This document shows positions 1 through 6,356 of a DNA stretch of 10,548 nucleotides, in pieces. The notes under the pieces are model-generated. The model was not told the origin of the DNA. It ran no database searches and saw nothing but the letters and a program-made list of their open reading frames with translations. Source of the stretch: Syntrophaceae bacterium (GTDB lineage: Bacteria; Desulfobacterota; Syntrophorhabdia; Syntrophorhabdales; WCHB1-27). The stretch covers positions 1 to 10,548 of the forward strand of contig PLSJ01000108.1 in NCBI GenBank assembly GCA_003165115.1. Reading direction: 5' to 3'. Each line of letters begins with the position of its first letter. The stretch's first letter is position 1. Position numbers and translations under genes: made by a program.

Positions 1-53
1 AAAAGTTAGCGGGAACTAGTGCGGGTAACGCGAAAAAGGGGCAGCGCCCGTCG

Positions 54-82
54 GTGAAAAAGTCGATGAAACATGATATAAT
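54..82 (+). promoter_or_regulatory. Candidate sigma70 promoter for the LarA-family gene
   Basis: A perfect -10 hexamer TATAAT lies at 77-82. It is preceded by TG at 74-75, giving an extended -10 (TGATATAAT). Exactly 17 bp upstream is GTGAAA (54-59), which matches 4 of 6 bases of the -35 consensus. Transcription would start near 88-90 and leave a leader of about 100 nt before the ATG at 189. The local sequence is AT-richer than the genes. A promoter inside the open frame that runs from base 3 argues that translation begins at 189, not further upstream. Confidence 0.55.
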
Positions 83-87
83 TTTGG

Positions 88-188
88 GGCTATCAGAACA
101 GGGATGCAGCAATAAACGGCTCAGCCGGATACCCGGACCCGCCTCCTTGAGGTGGAGAGAAGCGGCTCATCACGAGGGGAAGCAGACC
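88..188 (+). other. Putative 5' leader of the LarA-family gene with small hairpins
   Basis: The stretch between the presumed transcription start and the ATG holds several short dyads: CGGCT-C-AGCCG at 117-127, CCGG-ATAC-CCGG at 125-136, and a 7-bp stem at 139-145/149-155 with a CTT loop and one G-U pair. The Shine-Dalgarno-like AGGGGA (175-180) sits 8 nt before the start. I recognise no known riboswitch class. It may be an ordinary untranslated leader. Confidence 0.35.
156..168 (+). repeat. 13-nt direct repeat, copy 1 (before the LarA-family gene)
   Basis: AGAGAAGCGGCTC occurs here, 20 nt before the start codon, and again unchanged at 1476-1488, directly after the stop codon. The identity ends exactly at these borders. 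A single 13-mer match is expected about once by chance in a window this size, so only the gene-flanking placement makes it notable. Confidence 0.4.
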
Positions 189-1475
189 ATGGAAGAGTAT
201 TACGCGTTGTGTGAAGGGAAAAAGCTTAAATTCGTCCTCCCTGAGGGGTGGAACGTCCTCTCGGCCAGGGAGATACCGCCCGTCCCCGGAGTCGCGGACC
301 CCGTGGCGGAAATCCGGCGCGCCCTGGACAACCCCACAGACTCGCCGCCCATAGAAGAGCTGGCCAGGCCGGGCATGGAAGTCGCGCTCCTTTTCGATGA
401 CCTGCAGCGGCCCACGCCGGTCAACCTGGTGATCCCCGAGATGCTCGACAGGCTCAACCGGGCCGGCATACCGGACGAGCGGGTCTGGGCCGTATGCGCC
501 CTGGGGACCCACCCCATCTATTCGAGGGAAGAGCTCGAAAGGAAGGTAGGCCCAAAGGCCGCGGAGCGCCTCAAAGAGCGCCTCGTCTCCCACGATCCCC
601 ATTCAACGGAAAACGTGGTCATCGGCAGGACCCACAGGGGAACTCTCGTCGAGGTCGATCCCCGGGTCGCCTTTGCCGACCTCGTGATCGCGGCAGGCGA
701 GTGTATGCCCCACCCCTGCGCCGGTTTCGGGGGCGGCTTCAAAATCGTCATGCCGGGCGTCTGTTCCTACCGGTCCGTGGCCGAACACCACTTCACCTGG
801 ATGCGCCACCGCAAGAGCAAGGTCAATATCCTCGACGGGAATCCATGGTACGAGGATATCGTCGATGCAGGAAGGATAGGGCGGCTCTCTTTCAAGATCG
901 ACTGCATCATTAACGAAAACAAGCAGATCCTCAAGGCCTTCGCCGGTGAGCCCTTCGCCGAGCACAGGGCCGCGTCCGCTTACGCCGCGTCACTCTACTA
1001 TGTCCCCCTCTCCACTATGGCCGACGTCACCATCACTTCGGCCTATCCTATGGAGATCGGGGTCCAGTCCACGAAGTCCCTCACCATGGCGGGCTTCTGC
1101 ACGCGCTCGGGCGGCACCATCATCTGGGTTGCCCCCCAGAAAGAGGCGGGTCCCATCATGCCCCTGCTGAAAGAGATAGCGAGCGACGAGACGGCAACGG
1201 AGTTTCACCGCCGCCTTGCGCGGGGGGACGTACCCGAGCATTTGAGGTCGTTCGGCATCTCCTACATCATGCAGGTCGTTTACTTCAAGGAGTTGGCTGA
1301 AAAGTTCGACGTGATCCACGTCACGGAAGGACTCACCACCGAGCAGGTGAAGATGATGAAGTTCACCCACGCCCGCACAATGGAGGAGGCCATCGAGCGT
1401 ACTGCGGCACGGATGGCCAAAGCCGACGTCGCGATCTTTCCGTCGGGCGGGACCATCATAGCAGGCGTCGCCTAA
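189..1475 (+). CDS. larA: LarA-family nickel-pincer protein (lactate racemase-like, DUF2088)
   Basis: This 428-residue protein belongs to the LarA family, which racemises or epimerises 2-hydroxyacids using a nickel-pincer nucleotide. The family's key positions are visible: DD-x-x-RP at 70-75 (substrate Arg74), His108 in ALGTH, His175 and Lys185 in the PH...GGGFKIVMPG stretch, His200/His201, and Gln293 and Lys296 in QSTKS. These match, almost number for number, the catalytic histidines, cofactor-linked lysine, nickel-binding histidine and substrate-binding Gln/Lys of Lactiplantibacillus LarA. The protein should therefore be active if loaded with cofactor. No signal peptide is seen, so it is cytoplasmic. 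The frame is open back to base 3, but the start at 189 is chosen because of AGGGGA 8 nt upstream, a promoter at 54-82, and non-coding-like composition before it. No larB, larC or larE cofactor gene is in the window. LarA homologues act on several hydroxyacids, so lactate is only one possible substrate. It is convergent with the aminotransferase. Confidence 0.85.
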   Translation: MEEYYALCEGKKLKFVLPEGWNVLSAREIPPVPGVADPVAEIRRALDNPTDSPPIEELARPGMEVALLFDDLQRPTPVNLVIPEMLDRLNRAGIPDERVWAVCALGTHPIYSREELERKVGPKAAERLKERLVSHDPHSTENVVIGRTHRGTLVEVDPRVAFADLVIAAGECMPHPCAGFGGGFKIVMPGVCSYRSVAEHHFTWMRHRKSKVNILDGNPWYEDIVDAGRIGRLSFKIDCIINENKQILKAFAGEPFAEHRAASAYAASLYYVPLSTMADVTITSAYPMEIGVQSTKSLTMAGFCTRSGGTIIWVAPQKEAGPIMPLLKEIASDETATEFHRRLARGDVPEHLRSFGISYIMQVVYFKELAEKFDVIHVTEGLTTEQVKMMKFTHARTMEEAIERTAARMAKADVAIFPSGGTIIAGVA

Positions 1476-1491
1476 AGAGAAGCGGCTCTTT
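1474..1491. terminator. Possible bidirectional terminator between convergent genes
   Basis: AAAGAG (1474-1479) and CTCTTT (1486-1491) can pair as a 6-bp stem around a 6-nt loop. The right arm runs into TTTT on the plus strand, and the left arm supplies CTCTTT on the minus strand. The stem is short, contains only two G-C pairs, and overlaps both stop codons. It is a weak candidate whose main support is its position in the 15-nt gap between converging genes. Confidence 0.3.
1476..1488 (+). repeat. 13-nt direct repeat, copy 2 (after the LarA-family gene)
   Basis: This is the second copy of AGAGAAGCGGCTC. It begins immediately after the TAA stop of the LarA-family gene and makes up most of the hairpin between the convergent genes. 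Confidence 0.4.
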
Positions 1492-2738
1492 TAAAGGCCG
1501 ATCCCGGCCCCGGAAGCCCATTCCTCGATGCGGTCGAAGGCGTCGTCGATCTCCTCTTCGGTGCCCCCGAAGGAGAAGCGGATGTGGCCCTCTCCCGTCG
1601 GCCCGAAGCCGCTGCCGGGGACACTGATCACCTTTGCCTCGTAAAGGAGCCGCAGGCTGAGGTCCATCGACTTTATGCCCGCGGGCACGATCCTGGGAAA
1701 GACATAGTATGCCCCTTGAGGCTTCTGATAGGAGAAGAGAGACGGCAGCCTGTCCAGCCGTCCGCACGTCAGGTGCCTCCGGTCGTCCAGGGCGGCGACC
1801 AGCCTCACGATGAACCTGTCTCCCTCTCCATCGCGCCCGTTCGTGGCCCGTAGCGCCGCAAGGGCGCCGTACTGGGACACGGTGGGGGCGCAGATGGCGA
1901 AGGCGTCGTGGACCTTGAGGACCTGATCGATGACATGCGACGGGGCGTACATATAACCTACCCGCCATCCGGTCATGCAGTACATCTTGGAGAAGCTGAA
2001 GGCGGCGATCAGGCGGCTTTTCAGCTCGGATATGGCCGCGAGGCTGGCGTGGCCCGAGGGGTGGTAGACGAGGAAGTCGTAGGCCTCGTCGGCGATGACG
2101 AAAAGGTCCCGCTCGATGGCGAGCTCGGCTATGGCGCGGGCCTCATCACAGGTAAGGGCGGCCCCCGTGGGGTTCATGGGATTGCAGACGAGAATCGCTT
2201 TGGTGCGCGGTGTTACCGCCCTGGCCAGCCCCGCGAGGTCGATCCGCCATCCTTCTTCTTCGATGAGGGGGACGAAGACCGGCACACCCTCGGCGAAAAG
2301 GATCTGTTCGATGTGGGACGCATAATTGGGGGAAGGGACAAGCACCTCGTCGCCCCGTTCCACCAGTGTGCAGATGGCGCCGGCGAGGGCTTCCATGGAC
2401 CCGCAGCTCACGAAGATCTCCGTTTCGGGGTCGACCGATATGCCCCTGGTCCTTTTAAGATGGTGGGCGATCTCCTCTTTTAGCTCCGGCATGCCGGGCT
2501 GAAGGCTGTACTTGCCGATCCCCTCGTCTTCCCTCAAGGCCCGGATGACCGCTTCCGTCACGAAGGGAGGCGTCGCGAAGGAGGGGATGCCCTGACCCAA
2601 AGAGACGGCGCCCGCCACCTTGCTCGCCAGTACCGGCATCTGCTTGATGGCCGATACGGTGATCCCGGCGACCCGCTTCGAGATGCGGCTCAGGTCCTCC
2701 GCCCTTCCGACGCTCTTGTATACCGACCGGTCTTCCAT
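1491..2738 (-). CDS. PLP-dependent class I/II aminotransferase
   Basis: This 415-residue fold-type I aminotransferase (AspC-like family) transfers an amino group between an amino acid and a 2-oxoacid in the cytoplasm. Visible landmarks are NPxNPTG at 186-192, DEAYD with PLP-contacting Asp217 and Tyr220, the Schiff-base Lys251 in SFSKMYCMTGWRVGY, Arg259 just after it, and Arg386 in HIRFSF, the usual carboxylate-binding arginine. Length is normal for the family. The frame can be extended to a TTG at 2789 that overlaps the preceding gene by 8 nt. I prefer the ATG at 2738, which has AGGGTGA about 12 nt upstream and leaves a conventional N terminus before the first conserved block. It is the last gene of the minus-strand operon, 43 nt after the reductive-dehalogenase-like gene. 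Substrate cannot be read from sequence; aspartate, aromatic or branched-chain amino acids are all possible. Confidence 0.9.
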   Translation of the reverse strand: MEDRSVYKSVGRAEDLSRISKRVAGITVSAIKQMPVLASKVAGAVSLGQGIPSFATPPFVTEAVIRALREDEGIGKYSLQPGMPELKEEIAHHLKRTRGISVDPETEIFVSCGSMEALAGAICTLVERGDEVLVPSPNYASHIEQILFAEGVPVFVPLIEEEGWRIDLAGLARAVTPRTKAILVCNPMNPTGAALTCDEARAIAELAIERDLFVIADEAYDFLVYHPSGHASLAAISELKSRLIAAFSFSKMYCMTGWRVGYMYAPSHVIDQVLKVHDAFAICAPTVSQYGALAALRATNGRDGEGDRFIVRLVAALDDRRHLTCGRLDRLPSLFSYQKPQGAYYVFPRIVPAGIKSMDLSLRLLYEAKVISVPGSGFGPTGEGHIRFSFGGTEEEIDDAFDRIEEWASGAGIGL

Positions 2739-2781
2739 TACGCTTTTCACCCTGCCCCGCGCGCTCACGGGGGCTTCCTTT

Positions 2782-3900
2782 TCAGTCAAAAAAATCGATG
2801 GATTGCTTCCCGTATCCCATCCGCTCGTCCGCCCACACCATGAGCCTGGTGAAGATGTCCCGTTCCGCGAGGCATTTGGCCGCCCGGTGGAAGATGGTGT
2901 CCGGCTTGTTCCAAGGGCAGACGCGGACGCAGACCGAGCAGTGCGACCCGTTCTTGGCCCACCAATCGAGGCATTTCATCGCGTGGACGGGCCACTTCAG
3001 CATGCCCCGGTTGTTCGACTCGTCCCATGGCTCCTCCGTGCGCGCCCCGGACTTGATCGCGCCGCTCGGGCAGTGCTCGGCGCAGCGCTCGCATTTTTCA
3101 CAGAAGGCCTGGACGCCTATGTCGACGGGTCGGTCCACCTCCAGGGGGAGGTCGGTGAAGATCTTGCCGATCCTGCACCGCGGCCCGAATTCCCTGGTCA
3201 TGAGCAATCCCATCCGCCCCATTTCGCCCAGTCCCGCGTCGACGGCAAAGGCGATGTCGATGCCCAGCTCGTTGACGGACGGTATCGCATGGTACCCGAT
3301 CTCGCTGATATAGGTGGCCAGCGAACAGGAGGTGAAGCCCATTCGCGCGTAGATCAGGTCCGTGTCCGCCTCGACCGCCGGTGACCGCTTCACCATGTCG
3401 TAGCCCATCTCCCGGACCAGCACGATGACGTACTTGTAGTTTTCCGGGATATCGATCGGGTCTCCGGCCTGTGCCGCCCCCGAGTAATAGGCGTTCTGGT
3501 CCCCCCAGTGGCTGTAGACCCAGGACGGGTTCAGCCTGGCGATCCCCACCAGGTCCGCGCCCAGCCAGCGGCCCACCCGCTTGATGGTCCGGGTAAGCTC
3601 CGCAGGGGACAGGCCCTCCGCCTTGAATTCCCGGTTAAAAAGGGCCGCGGTTTCCCTCCCGTACTGGGTCCGCCGCATGACGTAATCGACCGTGCGGGCG
3701 GCGGCCCAGAGGCCGTGATCGAGAACGGTCTTCCCCTTGACGTTCTTCCTGATGTTTTCGACGCTTCTTCGGTGCATCTTGTCGTACTTGCTTCCGCCGG
3801 GATCGTTCCGTCCACGGCTGAATCCCCCCTTCCGGTCGTCGAACCGTTCGAGGGGACCCGTGATGAACTTCTTGTACGTCGGTTCCTTCACAATTTTCAT
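2782..3900 (-). CDS. Reductive-dehalogenase-like corrinoid/4Fe-4S protein, no Tat signal
   Basis: This 372-residue protein resembles RdhA reductive dehalogenases and the related epoxyqueuosine reductase QueG. Two ferredoxin-type motifs stand near the C terminus: Cys267-x2-Cys270-x2-Cys273-x3-Cys277-Pro and Cys310-x10-Cys321-x2-Cys324-x3-Cys328-Pro-Trp. Both can hold a [4Fe-4S] cluster. The segment from GLGEMGR to FTDLPL (224-253) is the conserved corrinoid/active-site-side block shared with RdhA and QueG. The early RFDDRKGGFSR segment (19-29) is RdhA-like, and there are no QueG HEAT repeats, so I favour the RdhA side. No twin-arginine signal or membrane anchor exists, so the protein should be cytoplasmic, unlike respiratory RdhA, and no rdhB anchor gene is adjacent. 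A GTG at 3933 is possible, but the ATG at 3900 has GGAGAG (complement of 3907-3912) 6 nt upstream. It lies 29 nt after livF and is presumably co-transcribed. Substrate unknown; dehalogenation is not proven. Confidence 0.75.
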   Translation of the reverse strand: MKIVKEPTYKKFITGPLERFDDRKGGFSRGRNDPGGSKYDKMHRRSVENIRKNVKGKTVLDHGLWAAARTVDYVMRRTQYGRETAALFNREFKAEGLSPAELTRTIKRVGRWLGADLVGIARLNPSWVYSHWGDQNAYYSGAAQAGDPIDIPENYKYVIVLVREMGYDMVKRSPAVEADTDLIYARMGFTSCSLATYISEIGYHAIPSVNELGIDIAFAVDAGLGEMGRMGLLMTREFGPRCRIGKIFTDLPLEVDRPVDIGVQAFCEKCERCAEHCPSGAIKSGARTEEPWDESNNRGMLKWPVHAMKCLDWWAKNGSHCSVCVRVCPWNKPDTIFHRAAKCLAERDIFTRLMVWADERMGYGKQSIDFFD

Positions 3901-3929
3901 CTCATACTCTCCAGGCTCACCGGAGTCCT

Positions 3930-4637
3930 TCACATCCCCAGGTAAGCCTTCTTCAGGTGCTCGTCCGTCAACAGTTCCTTTCCCGCGCCGGTCAGGACGA
4001 TCCGGCCGTTTTCGATGACGTAGGCCCGGTCGGACATGCTCAGGGCGTTGAACACGTTCTGTTCCGACAGGAGGACCGTCACGTTCTCCTTATTGATATG
4101 CTCGAGGATCTGGAACGTCTTTTCCACCAGCATGGGGGCCAGTCCGAGTGAGGGCTCATCCACCGTGAGGAGGGTCGGCCGACTCATGAGGCCGCGGGCA
4201 ATCGCGAGCATCTGCTGTTCGCCTCCGCTTAAGGACCCCGCGAGCTGATCGCGGTGATGGTAAAGCTGCGGGAAAAGCCCGTACAGCTCTTCCAGGGACC
4301 GGCGCAGGTCCTTGCGGGACTTCCTGCGCGTATAGGCGCCCACCTCCAGGTTCTCGCGCACGCTTAATAAGGGAAAGACGTGCCTGCCCTCCGGTATATG
4401 GACGATGCCGGCCTCGACGACCGCGTAAGGCGGTCTTCCGACGAGCTGCTTCCCCTGAAATTCGATAGATCCCGACGTCTTCTTCAGGAGACCGGAAATC
4501 GCGCGAAGCAAGGTGCTCTTGCCCGCGGCGTTGGCCCCGACGATGGAGATGAACTCCCCGACCCGGATTTCGAGGCTGACGTCAAAAAGGACCTGCACGT
4601 CGCCGTAGGAGACGTTTAACCCGCTAACCTTGAGCAA
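3930..4637 (-). CDS. livF: Branched-chain amino acid-type ABC transporter ATPase LivF
   Basis: This 235-residue ATPase is one of the two nucleotide-binding subunits that power a HAAT-type importer at the inner face of the membrane. Walker A GANAAGKST is at 34-42, the ABC signature LSGGE at 136-140, and Walker B LLTVDE at 156-161. The switch position reads SEQN (Gln193 in place of His), which is usual for LivF. The start is TTG at 4637: it gives the standard MLKV N terminus and has GGAGG (complement of 4647-4651) 9 nt upstream inside the end of livG. It overlaps livG by 14 nt, so translation is probably coupled. The transported solute may differ from leucine, isoleucine and valine. Confidence 0.93.
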   Translation of the reverse strand: MLKVSGLNVSYGDVQVLFDVSLEIRVGEFISIVGANAAGKSTLLRAISGLLKKTSGSIEFQGKQLVGRPPYAVVEAGIVHIPEGRHVFPLLSVRENLEVGAYTRRKSRKDLRRSLEELYGLFPQLYHHRDQLAGSLSGGEQQMLAIARGLMSRPTLLTVDEPSLGLAPMLVEKTFQILEHINKENVTVLLSEQNVFNALSMSDRAYVIENGRIVLTGAGKELLTDEHLKKAYLGM

Positions 4638-5373
4638 TCAGGTATTCCTCCCCCAGGTAGGCCTTGATGACCTCTTTGTCCGACGCAATCTGCGCAGGCT
4701 CGCCCTCGGCGATCTTTTCCCCGTGGTTCAGCACGATGATCCTGTGGGAGAGTCCCATGATGACGGCCATGATGTGCTCTATGACGAAGAGGGCTATCCC
4801 GCGCTCCGCGATCTGCCTGACCAGCTTGATCATCTCCTGCACCTCGGCGGGATTGAGTCCGGCCATCACTTCGTCGAGGAGAAAAAGCTTCGGCGACGTG
4901 GCCAGCCCCCGAGCGATCTCCAGCCGCTTGCGGTCCGCGATGGTCAGGTTCCTCCCCAGCAGGTTCCTTCGGTCGTACAGGCGGACGAACTCGAGGACCT
5001 CTTCCGCTTTTTTCTCGGCCTTCCTGACGCTCCCCTCCCGGTTGAGTGCGCCTATCATGACGTTTTTGGTCACCGATATGTTGCTGAAGGGCCTGGTGAT
5101 CTGGAAGGTGCGGCAAAGCCCGAGACGACAGATCGCTTCCGGGCTCAACCTGCTTATGTCCGTGCCGTCGAACTTGATGGAGCCTGTCCTTGTCCTGTAG
5201 AAACCGCTGATGACGTTAAAAACAGTGGTTTTCCCGGCCCCGTTGGGGCCTATGAGGCCCACCACCTCACCCGGCCTGATGGCGAAGCTGAGGTCGTTCA
5301 GAACGGCGTTGCCGCCGAACCACTTGCTTATACCGTCTGCTTCCAGCATGGGACGTTTCTCACCGTTTGTCAT
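4624..5373 (-). CDS. livG: Branched-chain amino acid-type ABC transporter ATPase LivG
   Basis: This 249-residue protein is the second ATPase subunit of the importer. Walker A GPNGAGKTT is at 42-50, Walker B LFLLDE at 163-168, followed by VMAGLNP typical of LivG, and the switch histidine is His200. The canonical signature LSGGQ is replaced by LTIADRKRLE at 143-152; the conserved downstream IARGLA remains. Similar variants occur in part of the LivG family, so this is not taken as inactivation. The frame runs open upstream to 5958, but that extension is a shadow of livM. The start at 5373 is chosen because ATGA overlaps the livM stop by 4 nt. An alternative ATG exists at 5349. Confidence 0.93.
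   Translation of the reverse strand: MTNGEKRPMLEADGISKWFGGNAVLNDLSFAIRPGEVVGLIGPNGAGKTTVFNVISGFYRTRTGSIKFDGTDISRLSPEAICRLGLCRTFQITRPFSNISVTKNVMIGALNREGSVRKAEKKAEEVLEFVRLYDRRNLLGRNLTIADRKRLEIARGLATSPKLFLLDEVMAGLNPAEVQEMIKLVRQIAERGIALFVIEHIMAVIMGLSHRIIVLNHGEKIAEGEPAQIASDKEVIKAYLGEEYLIAQG
4647..4651 (-). promoter_or_regulatory. Shine-Dalgarno site that decides the livF TTG start
   Basis: On the minus strand this reads GGAGG within GGGGGAGGAA, 9 nt before the TTG at 4637. No ATG or GTG gives the conserved N terminus, so this strong site supports the TTG start inside the livG coding end. Confidence 0.6.
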
Positions 5374-6356
5374 GGGCTTCTCAGAAAGGGGATCTTCTCC
5401 TTCAGCTTCGGGCCTATTCCCTGCGGCATATACAAAAGCACGAGGACCAGGATGACTCCGTAGATAATCATGTGAAGGCCCGGCAGGGAGGTGCCCATCT
5501 CCGCGCGCAAAAGCATGGCTATGGGGACGAATATCATGGCGCCGATGGCCGGGCCGAGAGTGGTGCCGATGCCGCCCACGATGGCGAAAAGGGCCACCTG
5601 GACGGAGATCTGAATGCGCATGACGCTGCTCGGGTCGATGAAGACGACATACTGGGCATAAAAGGTACCCATGACGGCCGAAATAAAGGAGCTGAGCACC
5701 ATGGCTATCAGTCGCACCCGGCCGGTCCTGACCCCGAGGGCGCGGGCGGCGTTCTCGTTTTCCCTGAAGGCGGTCAGGTAGTACCCGAGCCGTGAATGCT
5801 CGATGGCATAAGAGATGGCTATGACGGCGAGAAAAAGGAAGAGGCCGATATAGACGTAGGGGAGCTTGCCGGCGAAAGAAAAGAGCAGCGCATCCGGCCG
5901 GATGGGCAGCGCCAGCCCCTCGGACCCGCCGGTAAGCGAACGGAAATTGACGGCGCAAATATAGCCGACCTCACCGAAGGCCAGGGTCGCCAGGGCGAAA
6001 TAATGGCTCCTCAGACGAAAGCAGATGACGCCGAGGATGAGGCCGATCGTCGATGCGAACAGGCCGCCGGCCAGCATCCCTATCCAGGGGGAGAGGCCGA
6101 AACGGAGGAGGAGCAGCGTCGAGGTATAGGCCCCGATCCCGAAGAAGGCGCTATGCCCGAGGGACATCATCCCCGCGTATCCCGCAAGGATATTCCACGC
6201 ACCGGCGTAGGCCCCCCAGAGAAAAATCAGGATGAGGGCGTCGAGGTAGAAGTCGTTCCTGATAATCAGGGGCAGGACGCAGAGGGCGAGGACGACGATC
6301 CACGGGACGACCTTCAGCCATGGTCTGCTTCCCGGCCGGTCAATCAATGGTTTCAA
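5370..6356 (-). CDS. livM: Branched-chain amino acid-type ABC transporter permease LivM
   Basis: This 328-residue polytopic inner-membrane protein pairs with LivH to form the translocation path. Hydrophobic segments begin at about 17-33 and recur through about 310. The family block GYAGMMSLGHSAFFGIGAY is at 59-77. A cytoplasmic coupling loop (about 196-216, with ENENAARALGV) would contact the ATPases. The start is taken as TTG at 6356: an AGGAGGAG site (complement of 6367-6374) lies about 10-12 nt upstream within the end of livH, and no ATG occurs before the first membrane segment. It overlaps livH by 17 nt and livG by 4 nt. A second TTG at 6347 is also possible. Confidence 0.93.
   Translation of the reverse strand: MKPLIDRPGSRPWLKVVPWIVVLALCVLPLIIRNDFYLDALILIFLWGAYAGAWNILAGYAGMMSLGHSAFFGIGAYTSTLLLLRFGLSPWIGMLAGGLFASTIGLILGVICFRLRSHYFALATLAFGEVGYICAVNFRSLTGGSEGLALPIRPDALLFSFAGKLPYVYIGLFLFLAVIAISYAIEHSRLGYYLTAFRENENAARALGVRTGRVRLIAMVLSSFISAVMGTFYAQYVVFIDPSSVMRIQISVQVALFAIVGGIGTTLGPAIGAMIFVPIAMLLRAEMGTSLPGLHMIIYGVILVLVLLYMPQGIGPKLKEKIPFLRSP

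Noticed and set aside
1..11. AAAAGTTAGCG at the window start repeated at 8714-8724
   Set aside because: Matches of 11 nt are expected several times by chance in 10.5 kb, and the two contexts differ.
38..49. Small GGGC-AGC-GCCC hairpin near the left edge as a terminator of an upstream gene
   Set aside because: It has a four-pair stem and no T tract on either strand; the upstream gene is not visible.
3..188. In-frame N-terminal extension of the LarA-family gene (open from base 3, GTG at 54)
   Set aside because: The stretch contains an extended -10 promoter, has non-coding-like composition, and adds nothing resembling the family; a ribosome site precedes the ATG at 189.
2620..3384. Plus-strand open frame of 254 codons opposite the aminotransferase and Fe-S genes
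   Set aside because: It is antisense to two well-supported genes, its product resembles no family, and long antisense frames are common at this GC content.
5374..5958. LivM-LivG fusion or long N-terminal extension of LivG in one frame
   Set aside because: The extension is an alternate-frame reading of livM; the 4-nt ATGA overlap and family N terminus fix the livG start at 5373.
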